Below are positions 26,529-34,155 of a DNA stretch of 60,277 nucleotides, piece after piece. The DNA is from Acetobacteraceae bacterium (GTDB lineage: Bacteria; Pseudomonadota; Alphaproteobacteria; Acetobacterales; Acetobacteraceae). The number at the start of each line of letters is the position of its first letter. The stretch's first letter is position 1. The translations under genes and the position numbers were made by a program. Below the pieces are notes generated by a model, which did no database searches, was not told where the DNA came from, and was given only the letters and a program-made list of their open reading frames with translations. Location: NCBI GenBank assembly GCA_024280945.1, contig JAMXLO010000156.1, forward strand, positions 1 through 60,277. Reading direction: 5' to 3'.

Positions 26529-27635
26529 CTATCGGCCAGCGGTCGCGTCGAGCGCGTTGATCTGCGCCAGCGCCTCGTCCAGCGCGTTGGCATCTGCCGA
26601 ACGGGCCCGAGGCAATGGCTGGCCTGGTCCGAGGTTGCGGACCACGTCGAGACGCCCGCGCTCCGAGCGCATGGTCTCGCGCCATTCGTCGAACAGCACC
26701 CCCGCCTCGAACTCGGTGACGTCGGGACTCGCCTTCATCTCCTGATAGGCTGAGATCAGGATCCCCTTCGCCCGCTCCCAGCTTTGATCGCCGTCGGCGA
26801 CCGCGCGCATTGCCCGATCGCGCAGCCGGTAGAACGGTAGCCGGCTTTCGTCGCCGCGTCGCGGCATACCGTGGATGCCCAGGAGTACGAAGTCCGAGCC
26901 CTCCCATCGGCGCGGACCGTCTGCGGTGTCCAGCAGCAGCCGGTCATTGTCGACCCGCAGCGTCTCGATTGGCGCAGTGGGTGGGGTCATGACCGCGACA
27001 TAGCCACTGCCGAACGGTCGCGTACCCTTGCGTGCGGCAAGCCTCGCGCCGGCGAGATAGCGCATCGGGGTCAGCCCGAATACGGCCTCAACCGCGGACA
27101 CCAACGCCTCGGCGGTCTTCTCGAACGTTGCCACTCCGCCCGGCCCGGTGATCGCACCGCTCAGCCGCTCGGCGGTGCGCAGCAACATCCGCGCCTTGTT
27201 GTCGCGCTCGGCAGCGTAGAGCCGCACGGTCACATCGACATCGCCGCCGCGATAGGGATAGGGCCCGGCGATCAATGTATCCTCAAGCACCGTGCCATGC
27301 CTCGCCTCGCCCGTCGCACCGGCAGGGCCAGTGGTGGCGCTCGCGATCAGACTGGGCCCGATCACCCGGGGAATCGAGATTGTCTCCCCGTCATAGAGAA
27401 ATTGCACGGCGACGACCGCGATCGGATCATGCGTCGTCCAGAGGACGTGGTTTTTAGCCAGGAATAGCTCATGGGCCCTGACCTCGAAATACATCTTGTC
27501 CTTGCCGATGGTCTCGCCAGCGACTCCGGCGGGACTGCATCGGTCGTGCGATAGGAAGCCGATGGAGGGGCCAGGGCTGTGTCCGGCCAGCAGCCCATCG
27601 AAGGCGCTGGCGAACCGTGTGAGCGCTCCCGACAT
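26529..27635 (-). CDS. third protein of the CHAT-STAND operon, function unknown
   Basis: A 368-residue soluble protein with no signal peptide or membrane helix. Residues about 48-105 (MYFEVRAHELFLAKNHVLW, then AVVAVQFLYDGETISIPRVIGPSLI) look like a beta-rich N-terminal domain. PYPYRGGDVDVTVRLYAAERD (about 125-145) and MLLRTAERLSGAI follow, and FRGADF-like WEGSDFVLLGIHGMPRRGD and LPFYRLRDRAM mark the C-terminal half, which ends in charged helices. I know of no biochemical role for such a protein. Its ATG shares one base with the STAND stop (TGATG), so it is almost surely co-translated. It could be an adaptor, a protease substrate or an effector. Confidence 0.82.
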   Translation of the reverse strand: MSGALTRFASAFDGLLAGHSPGPSIGFLSHDRCSPAGVAGETIGKDKMYFEVRAHELFLAKNHVLWTTHDPIAVVAVQFLYDGETISIPRVIGPSLIASATTGPAGATGEARHGTVLEDTLIAGPYPYRGGDVDVTVRLYAAERDNKARMLLRTAERLSGAITGPGGVATFEKTAEALVSAVEAVFGLTPMRYLAGARLAARKGTRPFGSGYVAVMTPPTAPIETLRVDNDRLLLDTADGPRRWEGSDFVLLGIHGMPRRGDESRLPFYRLRDRAMRAVADGDQSWERAKGILISAYQEMKASPDVTEFEAGVLFDEWRETMRSERGRLDVVRNLGPGQPLPRARSADANALDEALAQINALDATAGR

Positions 27636-30619
27636 CAGGAGGCCTCACCGCATGGCCGGGCGAACTGCGGGGAGATGTCGAACAGCTTCAGTCGATCCGG
27701 GCCGGACGACCCGGTATTTCCGATCGCCCGGCAGGTGATCTTGATGAGCTTCGCCTCGTCAGTGCCTGGGTCCATGATCATGTTTCGCCAGGGCAGGCCG
27801 AGGTCCCAGATCTTCACGTCAACCGTCCGCCAGTCGCCGCCGTTCTCCTCCAGCACCAGGAAGTGCCCGCCCTTGGAGAAGCTCAGCCGTGCACCGGTAG
27901 GATTGCTCATCAGCACATCGCTCAAGATTTGACGCGCATTGGCACCGTTGGCGCTCGTGCGGTCGAAATCGTCGTCGGTCTCCACCGCCTGGATGCCATT
28001 GCCGACCATCCAGGCGGCGCGCCAACCATGCTCGATGCGAGCAACGGCGAACAACGGATTGAGAAACGGCCACTGCGCCGGGAGCAGCCGGTTGTCCTCG
28101 TCGGTTCCTACATTCTCGCCGACCAGGGTGATCTTCCTGACGCCGTCCTTGAGACGCCCTAGCTCGCCCGGTGTGGAAGACCAATCGCGCAGATAGAAGC
28201 TTCGGCCCGACGGCTTCACGGCAAATGTGGTCTCGTCTCCGGTCGAAAACGCCAGTGTCAGACGCCCCCTTGTCTGCTCATGCTGCTTCCGGATCAGCGG
28301 AATATTGGAGAACGGTATGCGCAGATCTCCACCTGGCTGATGCAGCTCGACCGAGAACTCGCCGATCTGCACCGCTGGCTCAGGCGCTGAATCCGTGGCG
28401 TCGCGCCCGTTATCCGCACGATCGCTGTAAGAGGCGTAGCGTCCGATGCTGCTCGTGTTGTCGAACAGCGGCGTCGGCTGGAATGGGGGCGTCGACACGA
28501 GTGTAGGTGCTGGCGCGGGCTGGCCGGATTCCAACAGGGCACGGTCGAACCGCACGAACTGCGTTTGCCGAGAGCGAATACCGGGGGTTCGACGAGTCGC
28601 GTTGATCGCGCCCCCGACGATCTCATAGCGGATCAGGCTGCCGTCGTCGTTTGGCAGACGCCCAGTCAGGTCGCGTGTGACGACTGTCTCGCCATCCCAG
28701 TAGTAGGCCTGACCGTCGCGGACGGCGGTCGGACCCAGACCTATGACGAAGCCGGCGGCTGGAGGCGACGGCATGCGTGCCGTCCTAGCGGACTCGGTCG
28801 CGCTATTTGAACGATCTGACGCCGCAGCCGGCATGTGCAGAGGCCGCAGATGATCCTGCGGCACCTCGTCCACGGCTCCTTCCGGAAAGTGCAGAATCTG
28901 CATTTGATTATTCTCTAAAGCGAGCAATGCGAGTTCGGTCCCGTCCGGACTCATGCCGGCGGCCGCGAAGCGGTCATGAAACCACGGCGCTCGCAGCAAT
29001 GTCCGGCGCAGCGCCTCAATTGATTCTTCGTGCACTGGCGAAGGCCACAGATAGTCCGCCAGGTTATACCGCTGCCGCGTCTCGGCGAGATTGGCGAGCA
29101 AGACCATCAGGCTGCGGTTGCCGGCTTCGTGTTCGGCGAAGTTGTTGCGCAGCCGGATGCTGGCGTCGTGGGCATAGAGACTTGAGAAGCTGGTAATCAG
29201 GAGGGCGGTGCCGATAACGGCGAATACCGCCACGCCGACGCCACCGGCGATTGCCGCCTTGCGCCGCAGCCGCCGCACGCCGATTTGCTGCTGATGCCAC
29301 CGCGACAGCCGCAGTGCGAGCGTATCGTGCTTCAGGATATAAGCGGGCTCATCCTCGGTGCCCATCAGCCGCAATATGCCGCCGCGCCCTTCGGCCATGG
29401 CGCGCAGAGCCGGCCCCACTGGTTCGGTGAGGCCCTGCGCCCGCGCAGCGCGCGCCAGGTCGGCCTCGCTGCGCGGGATCGCCACCACGACCCCGCCGCT
29501 CTGCTCGCTCACCATGGTCATAAGCGTGCTGCGCCACCGGTCGGTTGGCGAGTCGGTCATTCCCATCGCCGAGCGTAGAGACCGAAGCGGTTGCGTCGAG
29601 CGAGTTGCCGCCGTAACCGAATGGTCGATGAACCGATCAAGGATGCGCCCGATCCGTCCAAGGCTCTGGTAGTGCTCGACGGTGACGACCAGCAGTTCGC
29701 CTGGATCGCGATCCCGCGTGAGGGTCGCGCACACCACCTGCAGAGCCGGTGTCACCGCAGCGTTGGGCAAAAAAGCCAGAGCATCGTCGACGATGAACCG
29801 CAGCACGTCAGGTGCGAATTTAAAGCCATAGTCGTGCTGACCGTTGGCGGCCGGCCAGTCCAAAGCCTGAATCAGGACCTCCCGATCCCGCAGTGGCTCG
29901 AGCAGATACAGCTCCAATCCACCATCGGACGGCAGCGCCCGGTAGCGGTCCTGGATGCGAAGGTGGTTGCGAAATCTGCCATAGTACTCGGTGCGCAGCG
30001 AAATGATCAGGCGAACGTCGAAGTCGCGGAGGTAGATCTCTTCAATGAGCTGGAAGAAAGCCTCGGTGCACTCCTCGCCACGCGGATGGGTCAGAACTTC
30101 CTCAGCCTGATCAACCACCAGCACCAGGGTCTTGCCCATCATCCGCCGTAGCAGGTTCAGGCTGTTGAGCAGCGGCGCGACCAGTGCCGCGGAGGAGGCG
30201 CTTGCCATTGCGTCTTCGCTGAGCAGGCTCTCCGCCTCCCGGAGTTTCGGCACCTGCCGCGACCGGGCGAGCAGCCGCTGGCGCGCGGCATCAATCGTGC
30301 CGAGCATGCGGCGAGCGATCATCCGTACCGGATCATCGGTGCAGCGGATCACCCCGTCGTCGTCCTCCATGAACGCGTAGCCAGGCGGGTCTTCGACGCG
30401 CTGAAGCGCCGGGATCAGTCCCGCCCGCAGGAACGACGACTTGCCGGCGCCGGTCGACCCGTGCAGCAACAGCACCTTTGTATGGTACTGCGTGAACAGC
30501 TGGACGCAGTCCTCGACCTCGGTGAAGCGCTCACGGAACAGCGCTGCATCGCGCGTCGTATAGAAATCGCACTCGCGGTACGGCTCGTCCGGCCAATACG
30601 TGATGAGGGCCGCGTCCAT
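27635..30619 (-). CDS. nSTAND-type NTPase with membrane helix and degenerate beta-propeller tail
   Basis: A 994-residue signal-transduction NTPase. Residues about 13-50 (PYRECDFYTTRDAALFRERF) match the usual lead-in of nSTAND1 proteins. Walker A is GSTGAGKSS (54-62, Lys60), Walker B is LVLVVDQAEEVL (Asp170), and a sensor Arg follows in RLIISLRTEYYGRF. A winged-helix-like region and a gate-type ILKHDTLALRLSRWHQQ precede one transmembrane helix at about 455-478. The remaining 500 residues hold weak WD-like repeats (MSPDGTELALLALENNQMQI; LSFSKGGHFLVLEEN). Known STAND proteins switch on by ligand-driven oligomerisation. It begins 2 bases after the CHAT stop. Confidence 0.88.
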   Translation of the reverse strand: MDAALITYWPDEPYRECDFYTTRDAALFRERFTEVEDCVQLFTQYHTKVLLLHGSTGAGKSSFLRAGLIPALQRVEDPPGYAFMEDDDGVIRCTDDPVRMIARRMLGTIDAARQRLLARSRQVPKLREAESLLSEDAMASASSAALVAPLLNSLNLLRRMMGKTLVLVVDQAEEVLTHPRGEECTEAFFQLIEEIYLRDFDVRLIISLRTEYYGRFRNHLRIQDRYRALPSDGGLELYLLEPLRDREVLIQALDWPAANGQHDYGFKFAPDVLRFIVDDALAFLPNAAVTPALQVVCATLTRDRDPGELLVVTVEHYQSLGRIGRILDRFIDHSVTAATRSTQPLRSLRSAMGMTDSPTDRWRSTLMTMVSEQSGGVVVAIPRSEADLARAARAQGLTEPVGPALRAMAEGRGGILRLMGTEDEPAYILKHDTLALRLSRWHQQQIGVRRLRRKAAIAGGVGVAVFAVIGTALLITSFSSLYAHDASIRLRNNFAEHEAGNRSLMVLLANLAETRQRYNLADYLWPSPVHEESIEALRRTLLRAPWFHDRFAAAGMSPDGTELALLALENNQMQILHFPEGAVDEVPQDHLRPLHMPAAASDRSNSATESARTARMPSPPAAGFVIGLGPTAVRDGQAYYWDGETVVTRDLTGRLPNDDGSLIRYEIVGGAINATRRTPGIRSRQTQFVRFDRALLESGQPAPAPTLVSTPPFQPTPLFDNTSSIGRYASYSDRADNGRDATDSAPEPAVQIGEFSVELHQPGGDLRIPFSNIPLIRKQHEQTRGRLTLAFSTGDETTFAVKPSGRSFYLRDWSSTPGELGRLKDGVRKITLVGENVGTDEDNRLLPAQWPFLNPLFAVARIEHGWRAAWMVGNGIQAVETDDDFDRTSANGANARQILSDVLMSNPTGARLSFSKGGHFLVLEENGGDWRTVDVKIWDLGLPWRNMIMDPGTDEAKLIKITCRAIGNTGSSGPDRLKLFDISPQFARPCGEAS

Positions 30620-30621
30620 GC

Positions 30622-31725
30622 TCAGCTCGCCCTTCGGGCGACCGTGAAATCAGGAAAGGCATAACACGTGTAGAGCAGATTGCGGGGGAAGAGGTCGCAC
30701 TCATGCATCATGGAGTGGAACGCCTCGCCGAGCGGCATAGGGTTTGCCGAAAGCAAGAGCTTCTTCAACAGCCGGCCAGCATAGGTGACAGCAAAGTCAT
30801 TGGCGATCTCCGCCTCGGTGCCTATAGCACCGCAGAAGCCGGGCCGTCCGACCACCTCAAGGAATGACGCATAGCCATCGCCCATGGTGCTGCAGCCGTT
30901 CATGAACAACAAAGTCGAACCCGTGTCGGTGTGGCGACGCTTGAACTGATCGATGAACTTCTCGCGGCTCTTGCGGTCATTCTTGCCGAGGTGAAACCCC
31001 GCCTGGTCGTTGTGCCCGAACAGGAAGAACACGTTGTCCGAATCGTTGGCGATGGTCATGTCGCGCCATTTCTCAAACGCCGCATCCCAGTTGTCGGCAC
31101 GTCCGACCTCAAGCGCCAGCAGCGCGTCCCAGTCCTCGCGCAGCTGTAGCCCGTCGATCAGCTCCAGGAACTGATCGGTGTCGACCGCGTAGAGCACTTT
31201 GACGTCCTGCGCCTGCTTGCGCTTGCAGCTGCCGCCGGACGCCTTCATCGTTATTCGGTGGTCGTGGACCCAGAAGCCCTGAAAGGCTTCCAGGGTCCGG
31301 CGATAGATCCTGGACGGCGTGCAATGACTCGGGAACAGGAAGCCGAGTGGCAAGGTCATGCCCTTCTTCACTTTGATGGTCACATCGAGGCTGCCGCTCT
31401 CGGCCAGCCGCGACTTGATCCGCTCGCCGATCTGGGCGTCATCGGAGGTCAGCAGAACCAGATACAGGTCCTCGCCCGCCTGCTGCAGATCGCGGATCAG
31501 CGTCTCGAACTCGCTGCCCTCCCAGGCCATTTCGCAGCGGTGGTTGGCATGGGCGAAGTCATTGAGCCGGCGCAGGACCTCGCGCACGGCGAGGCTCTTA
31601 TGCAGCACGCGGTCCAATGGTGCCATGTAGCTTTCGTCCCAGCCATCGGCCTCCCAGTCCGCCTGCAACATGTCATGATGACGCGTGAGTGCCAGAGTGA
31701 TGCGCTGCGCAGGCTGATCCGTCAT
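30622..31725 (-). CDS. CHAT-domain caspase-like protease
   Basis: A 367-residue protein. Residues 1-170 form an N-terminal region with the helical stretch around MAPLDRVLHKSLAVREVLRR and a fold I cannot name. Residues about 175-365 are a CHAT peptidase: His238 in NVFFLFGHNDQAGFHL and Cys278 in TLLFMNGCSTMGDG occupy the catalytic dyad positions, followed by FCGAIGTEAEIANDFAVTYA and PLGEAFHSMM, the usual end of the fold. CHAT proteases include the gasdermin-cleaving and Craspase enzymes. The start at 31725 has GGAG in place. First gene of the three-gene operon. Confidence 0.87.
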   Translation of the reverse strand: MTDQPAQRITLALTRHHDMLQADWEADGWDESYMAPLDRVLHKSLAVREVLRRLNDFAHANHRCEMAWEGSEFETLIRDLQQAGEDLYLVLLTSDDAQIGERIKSRLAESGSLDVTIKVKKGMTLPLGFLFPSHCTPSRIYRRTLEAFQGFWVHDHRITMKASGGSCKRKQAQDVKVLYAVDTDQFLELIDGLQLREDWDALLALEVGRADNWDAAFEKWRDMTIANDSDNVFFLFGHNDQAGFHLGKNDRKSREKFIDQFKRRHTDTGSTLLFMNGCSTMGDGYASFLEVVGRPGFCGAIGTEAEIANDFAVTYAGRLLKKLLLSANPMPLGEAFHSMMHECDLFPRNLLYTCYAFPDFTVARRAS

Positions 31726-31808
31726 GGCCAGTCTCCAGTTTGGCGCCGTGTCGTTCCGATTCCGTTGCGATTGGCAGCTGGAGCCTGCCGCAATCACACG
31801 CATCGGTA

Positions 31809-31826
31809 GTATGAATTGATTCATAC
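31809..31826. promoter_or_regulatory. perfect 18-bp palindrome upstream of the CHAT operon
   Basis: GTATGAAT-TG-ATTCATAC: two perfect eight-base arms around two bases, 84 bases before the CHAT start codon. On the minus strand the arm TATGAAT could act as a -10 box, with TTCGAC 15 bases upstream as a poor -35. A regulator bound here would then overlap the promoter. Binding is not shown. Confidence 0.5.
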
Positions 31827-31870
31827 CTCGGCAAAGAGTTGTCGAAGGGAGCGAGTAATCCAACAGCTAA

Positions 31871-31886
31871 TGTGAATTGCGTCACA
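31871..31886. promoter_or_regulatory. consensus CRP/FNR-superfamily site upstream of the CHAT operon
   Basis: TGTGAATTGCGTCACA is an exact TGTGA-N6-TCACA, the textbook CRP consensus. It is centred about 65 bases upstream of the start implied by the TATGAAT box, near positions used by class I CRP sites, and about 153 bases before the CHAT start codon. Which regulator of the family would bind in this organism is unknown. Confidence 0.55.
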
Positions 31887-32408
31887 GGATTTCTGCACAG
31901 AGTCCGACCCAAGCAGTCCGCATGACGCTGTGAAGCCGACTAAGCCTGCTGCAAGTCAGGCGGCATCCCGGATGACGGAATGACGAAGTTCGCTAAGCTT
32001 GCGAAGCTTCAGATGATCTATCGAAACACGGCATAAGCGGCTCGCCCCTCATCGGTTCATCCTCGATGTACGTCGCAGCCACTCGCCGACCGGTCTGCTA
32101 GTATGGTGCAGAGATCGACTTCGTCTCAGACAGAAGGCTCGCTGTTTCAGGTCGATGAAGGGCGTCGGCGCTCTCTGCAGCAGCACTCGTGTCGTGGACA
32201 AAATTGGCAGCAAATTTCTCCGGGTCCATCATTCCAGGAGTTGCACCGCGTCCTGTAGGGTGTTCCTTAGCGGCGCATACAGTCCGCTGCTGCCAAATGG
32301 AAAGGTGTGTCAGCCCGGGTCTTCGCGTCGGCCCGATGAAGCACTTCAATGCGCAGCGCTCCCCCGCGTGTTCTCCTTCGAGCTCCAAGACACCTGAGGA
32401 GAATGCCA
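31887..32408. other. intergenic, no recognised gene
   Basis: Frames on both strands are short and lack ribosome sites or recognisable domains. A small hairpin, TTCGC-TAAGCTT-GCGAA, lies near 31990. This stretch probably holds the rest of the promoter region of the CHAT operon and the leader of the small ORF at 32409. Confidence 0.5.
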
Positions 32409-32522
32409 ATGCTGCCACTGCTGATCGCCATGGGCGCCTTGCTATTTGCGATCATTGGCTATGCGCTCCTCAGCCCGGATCCGGCTGGAGGCGATGGGGC
32501 TGACGGGGGCAAGAATACCTGA
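32409..32522 (+). CDS. 37-residue single-pass membrane protein
   Basis: A small ORF with a very good ribosome site: GAGGAG, seven bases before the ATG at 32409. The product has a hydrophobic helix (MLPLLIAMGALLFAIIGYAL) followed by an acidic, Gly-rich tail (SPDPAGGDGADGGKNT). A second in-frame ATG at 32403 overlaps the ribosome site and is unlikely. I do not recognise it. The strong initiation signal and clean helix-tail design make real translation plausible. Confidence 0.5.
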   Translation: MLPLLIAMGALLFAIIGYALLSPDPAGGDGADGGKNT

Positions 32523-32967
32523 GCAAAGGGAAGCTCTTGGCGCTTCGAACCGCAGCGCCGGACGCTGTGGAGAGGCGTTCTGATCATCCTCATCGACCAG
32601 TGATCCAGCAATCCGATCCGTGGTGGCTGACGGATCTGATGGCACAAGTTCCAGGGTATGGGGGAATTCGCCCATCCTGCCGGTGCTTGTGATATTCGGC
32701 CACTTCCGGCCACTGAGGCGGCATCACGACCGACGATGCGGTTCGTGGAGTTGAAGAGCCATGACCAGCTGGACCAGCAGACCTTGCACCGGGTCCGCTC
32801 TCGCCTGGTTGGAGCGAGACGAACACTGCTGAACCAGCTCGGTGCGATCCGGCTCGAGTCGGCCACTCTGCAGCTTGGTACAAGCCCACCAACTCGTGAT
32901 TGCGTTTGCCATCGTACAGCCACGTATCGCGCTAATTACTGGATCCATTGAAGGCACGGAGTTGGAC
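32523..32967. other. intergenic, no recognised gene
   Basis: About 445 bases between the two small membrane ORFs. Frames here have no recognisable domain, and no start codon has a strong ribosome site. I see no promoter-like or repeat signal that I trust. Confidence 0.5.
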
Positions 32968-33045
32968 ATGCGCGGCATTCTTCTGTGGGCTCTCGGTATT
33001 CCCATTCCGGTGATTATCCTGCTCTATCTTTTCCACGTCATCTAG
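32968..33045 (+). CDS. 25-residue single-helix membrane protein
   Basis: A very short ORF with GGAG seven bases before the ATG. The product begins MRGILLWALGIPIPVIILLY and then FHVI. The GIPIPVIILL pattern is familiar from tiny, widely spread single-helix proteobacterial proteins of unknown role, although I cannot name the family. A perfect 14-bp hairpin starts four bases after its stop (33049-33082), as expected for a self-contained transcription unit. Confidence 0.6.
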   Translation: MRGILLWALGIPIPVIILLYLFHVI

Positions 33046-33048
33046 GAA

Positions 33049-33082
33049 GTACGGCGGCGGGTGAAACGACCCGCCGCCGTAC
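33049..33082 (+). terminator. perfect 14-bp hairpin after the small ORF
   Basis: GTACGGCGGCGGGT (33049-33062), loop GAAACG, ACCCGCCGCCGTAC (33069-33082). This is a very stable perfect stem immediately after the stop codon. No T tract follows (ACGCGCC), so it may act as a pause, an mRNA 3'-end protector or a factor-assisted terminator. Confidence 0.7.
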
Positions 33083-33274
33083 ACGCGCCATGGTTCTACT
33101 GCTTCGCGCACGTTACGATCTGTGTCGGTTGTTGGCCCCGCTGTCAGGAATGTCAGTTCGAACGTTACGCTATGCACAACAGCAGCGCCGCGAGAATGCC
33201 GGGTGCGAGCCGATGGGGTGCACTTGGGTGAACGGGGCGCGCGATGCCGGCGCCGAACACCCGAGCCGCCGCCT

Positions 33275-33798
33275 CTATCCGCGGATCGATGGCACCTTCA
33301 TCGCATCCGTCATCAACTCGATGATCGGACCGGCGGGGCAATAGACAACGCATACCGCCTGGTTCTGCGCCAAGCCCTGCATCTTCCAGACGCCCGGGAA
33401 ATAGATTCCGGCAGCTACGGCAGAACAGGCACCGTAATCGGTGATGCGATGGAACCCACAGATTCTGATCGATCCCCGCGGACAGCGCATCCGTTCCGGT
33501 CCGCACAAGATCGATAACCACCCGGCCGCCTGCTGCGCTTTCAGCCCGCCGGGCAGTCCGGGCGCCGGCGCCTGCGAGAGGGCAATACGTGACACCGTGT
33601 GCGGGTTTGCCTTGGCAAAGCCCTCCATTGCCGCCCGTGTCAGCTACAGTCGTCCTGCCACGTCTATGACATTGAGGGCAACCAGCGAGATGGCAGCGCT
33701 GGCGCCGCCGTGGCAGCCTTCGTCCGGCTCGCGCCCAACGTAGCGAGCCCTGCCATGCCGCCAAGCAGGATGCGACGGTCACCGTTCGTCCTGGGCAT
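33275..33798 (-). pseudogene. decayed ABC transporter substrate-binding protein gene
   Basis: On the minus strand an intact-looking signal peptide start, MPRTNGDRRILLGGMAGLAT, lies at 33798. Pieces of an iron/polyamine-type extracellular binding protein then appear in changing frames. ALNVIDVAGRL is followed by an in-frame TAG, then LTRAAMEGFAKANPHTVSRI and LPGGLKAQQAAG. VVIDLVRTGTDALSAGID is in another frame, and YFPGVWKMQGLAQNQ with CPAGPIIELMTDAMK returns to an earlier one. Sequence similar to the family ends near 33275, so the C-terminal half is missing. At least one stop and two frameshifts make this a pseudogene. Confidence 0.8.
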
Positions 33799-34155
33799 GG
33801 TCGTTTCAATCTGGATTTGAACAGGCGGCCGCTGGCCCGTACATGACAAGCAAGGGTTGGCAACCCCGTACTGGATGGAACGAGGATTGATTTTGATCAC
33901 CGGACAACGGCGCGACAGGCTGCGTGGAGAACGGTATGGCAGCCTCGCCTGGCCCAGAGTCCGAGTAATGATTGACAATTGGCGAGCGTCCGCTCGGAGG
34001 CATGGCTCCGCTGTGATCACTCCATTGCACCGCTTGCCGGCAATCGGCATAGTCTGTTGTTCAGACAATTATCCCTGACTGCAGCCAGTTGCAGCCGGAA
34101 TCAAGCGTAACCCGGGGGCTCGCGTCCCTTCCTTGCATTTGGTGAGCGGACAATC
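33799..34155. other. intergenic upstream of the quinoprotein-like gene
   Basis: About 357 bases with no gene I can support. It separates the divergent pseudogene and the propeller gene and should contain the promoter of the latter. TTGACA at about 33971 is a candidate -35 box without a good partner. Confidence 0.45.

Noticed and set aside
33165-33863. 232-codon minus-strand frame taken as one intact protein
   Set aside because: Family segments switch between frames here, so the region is a pseudogene and not one continuous gene.
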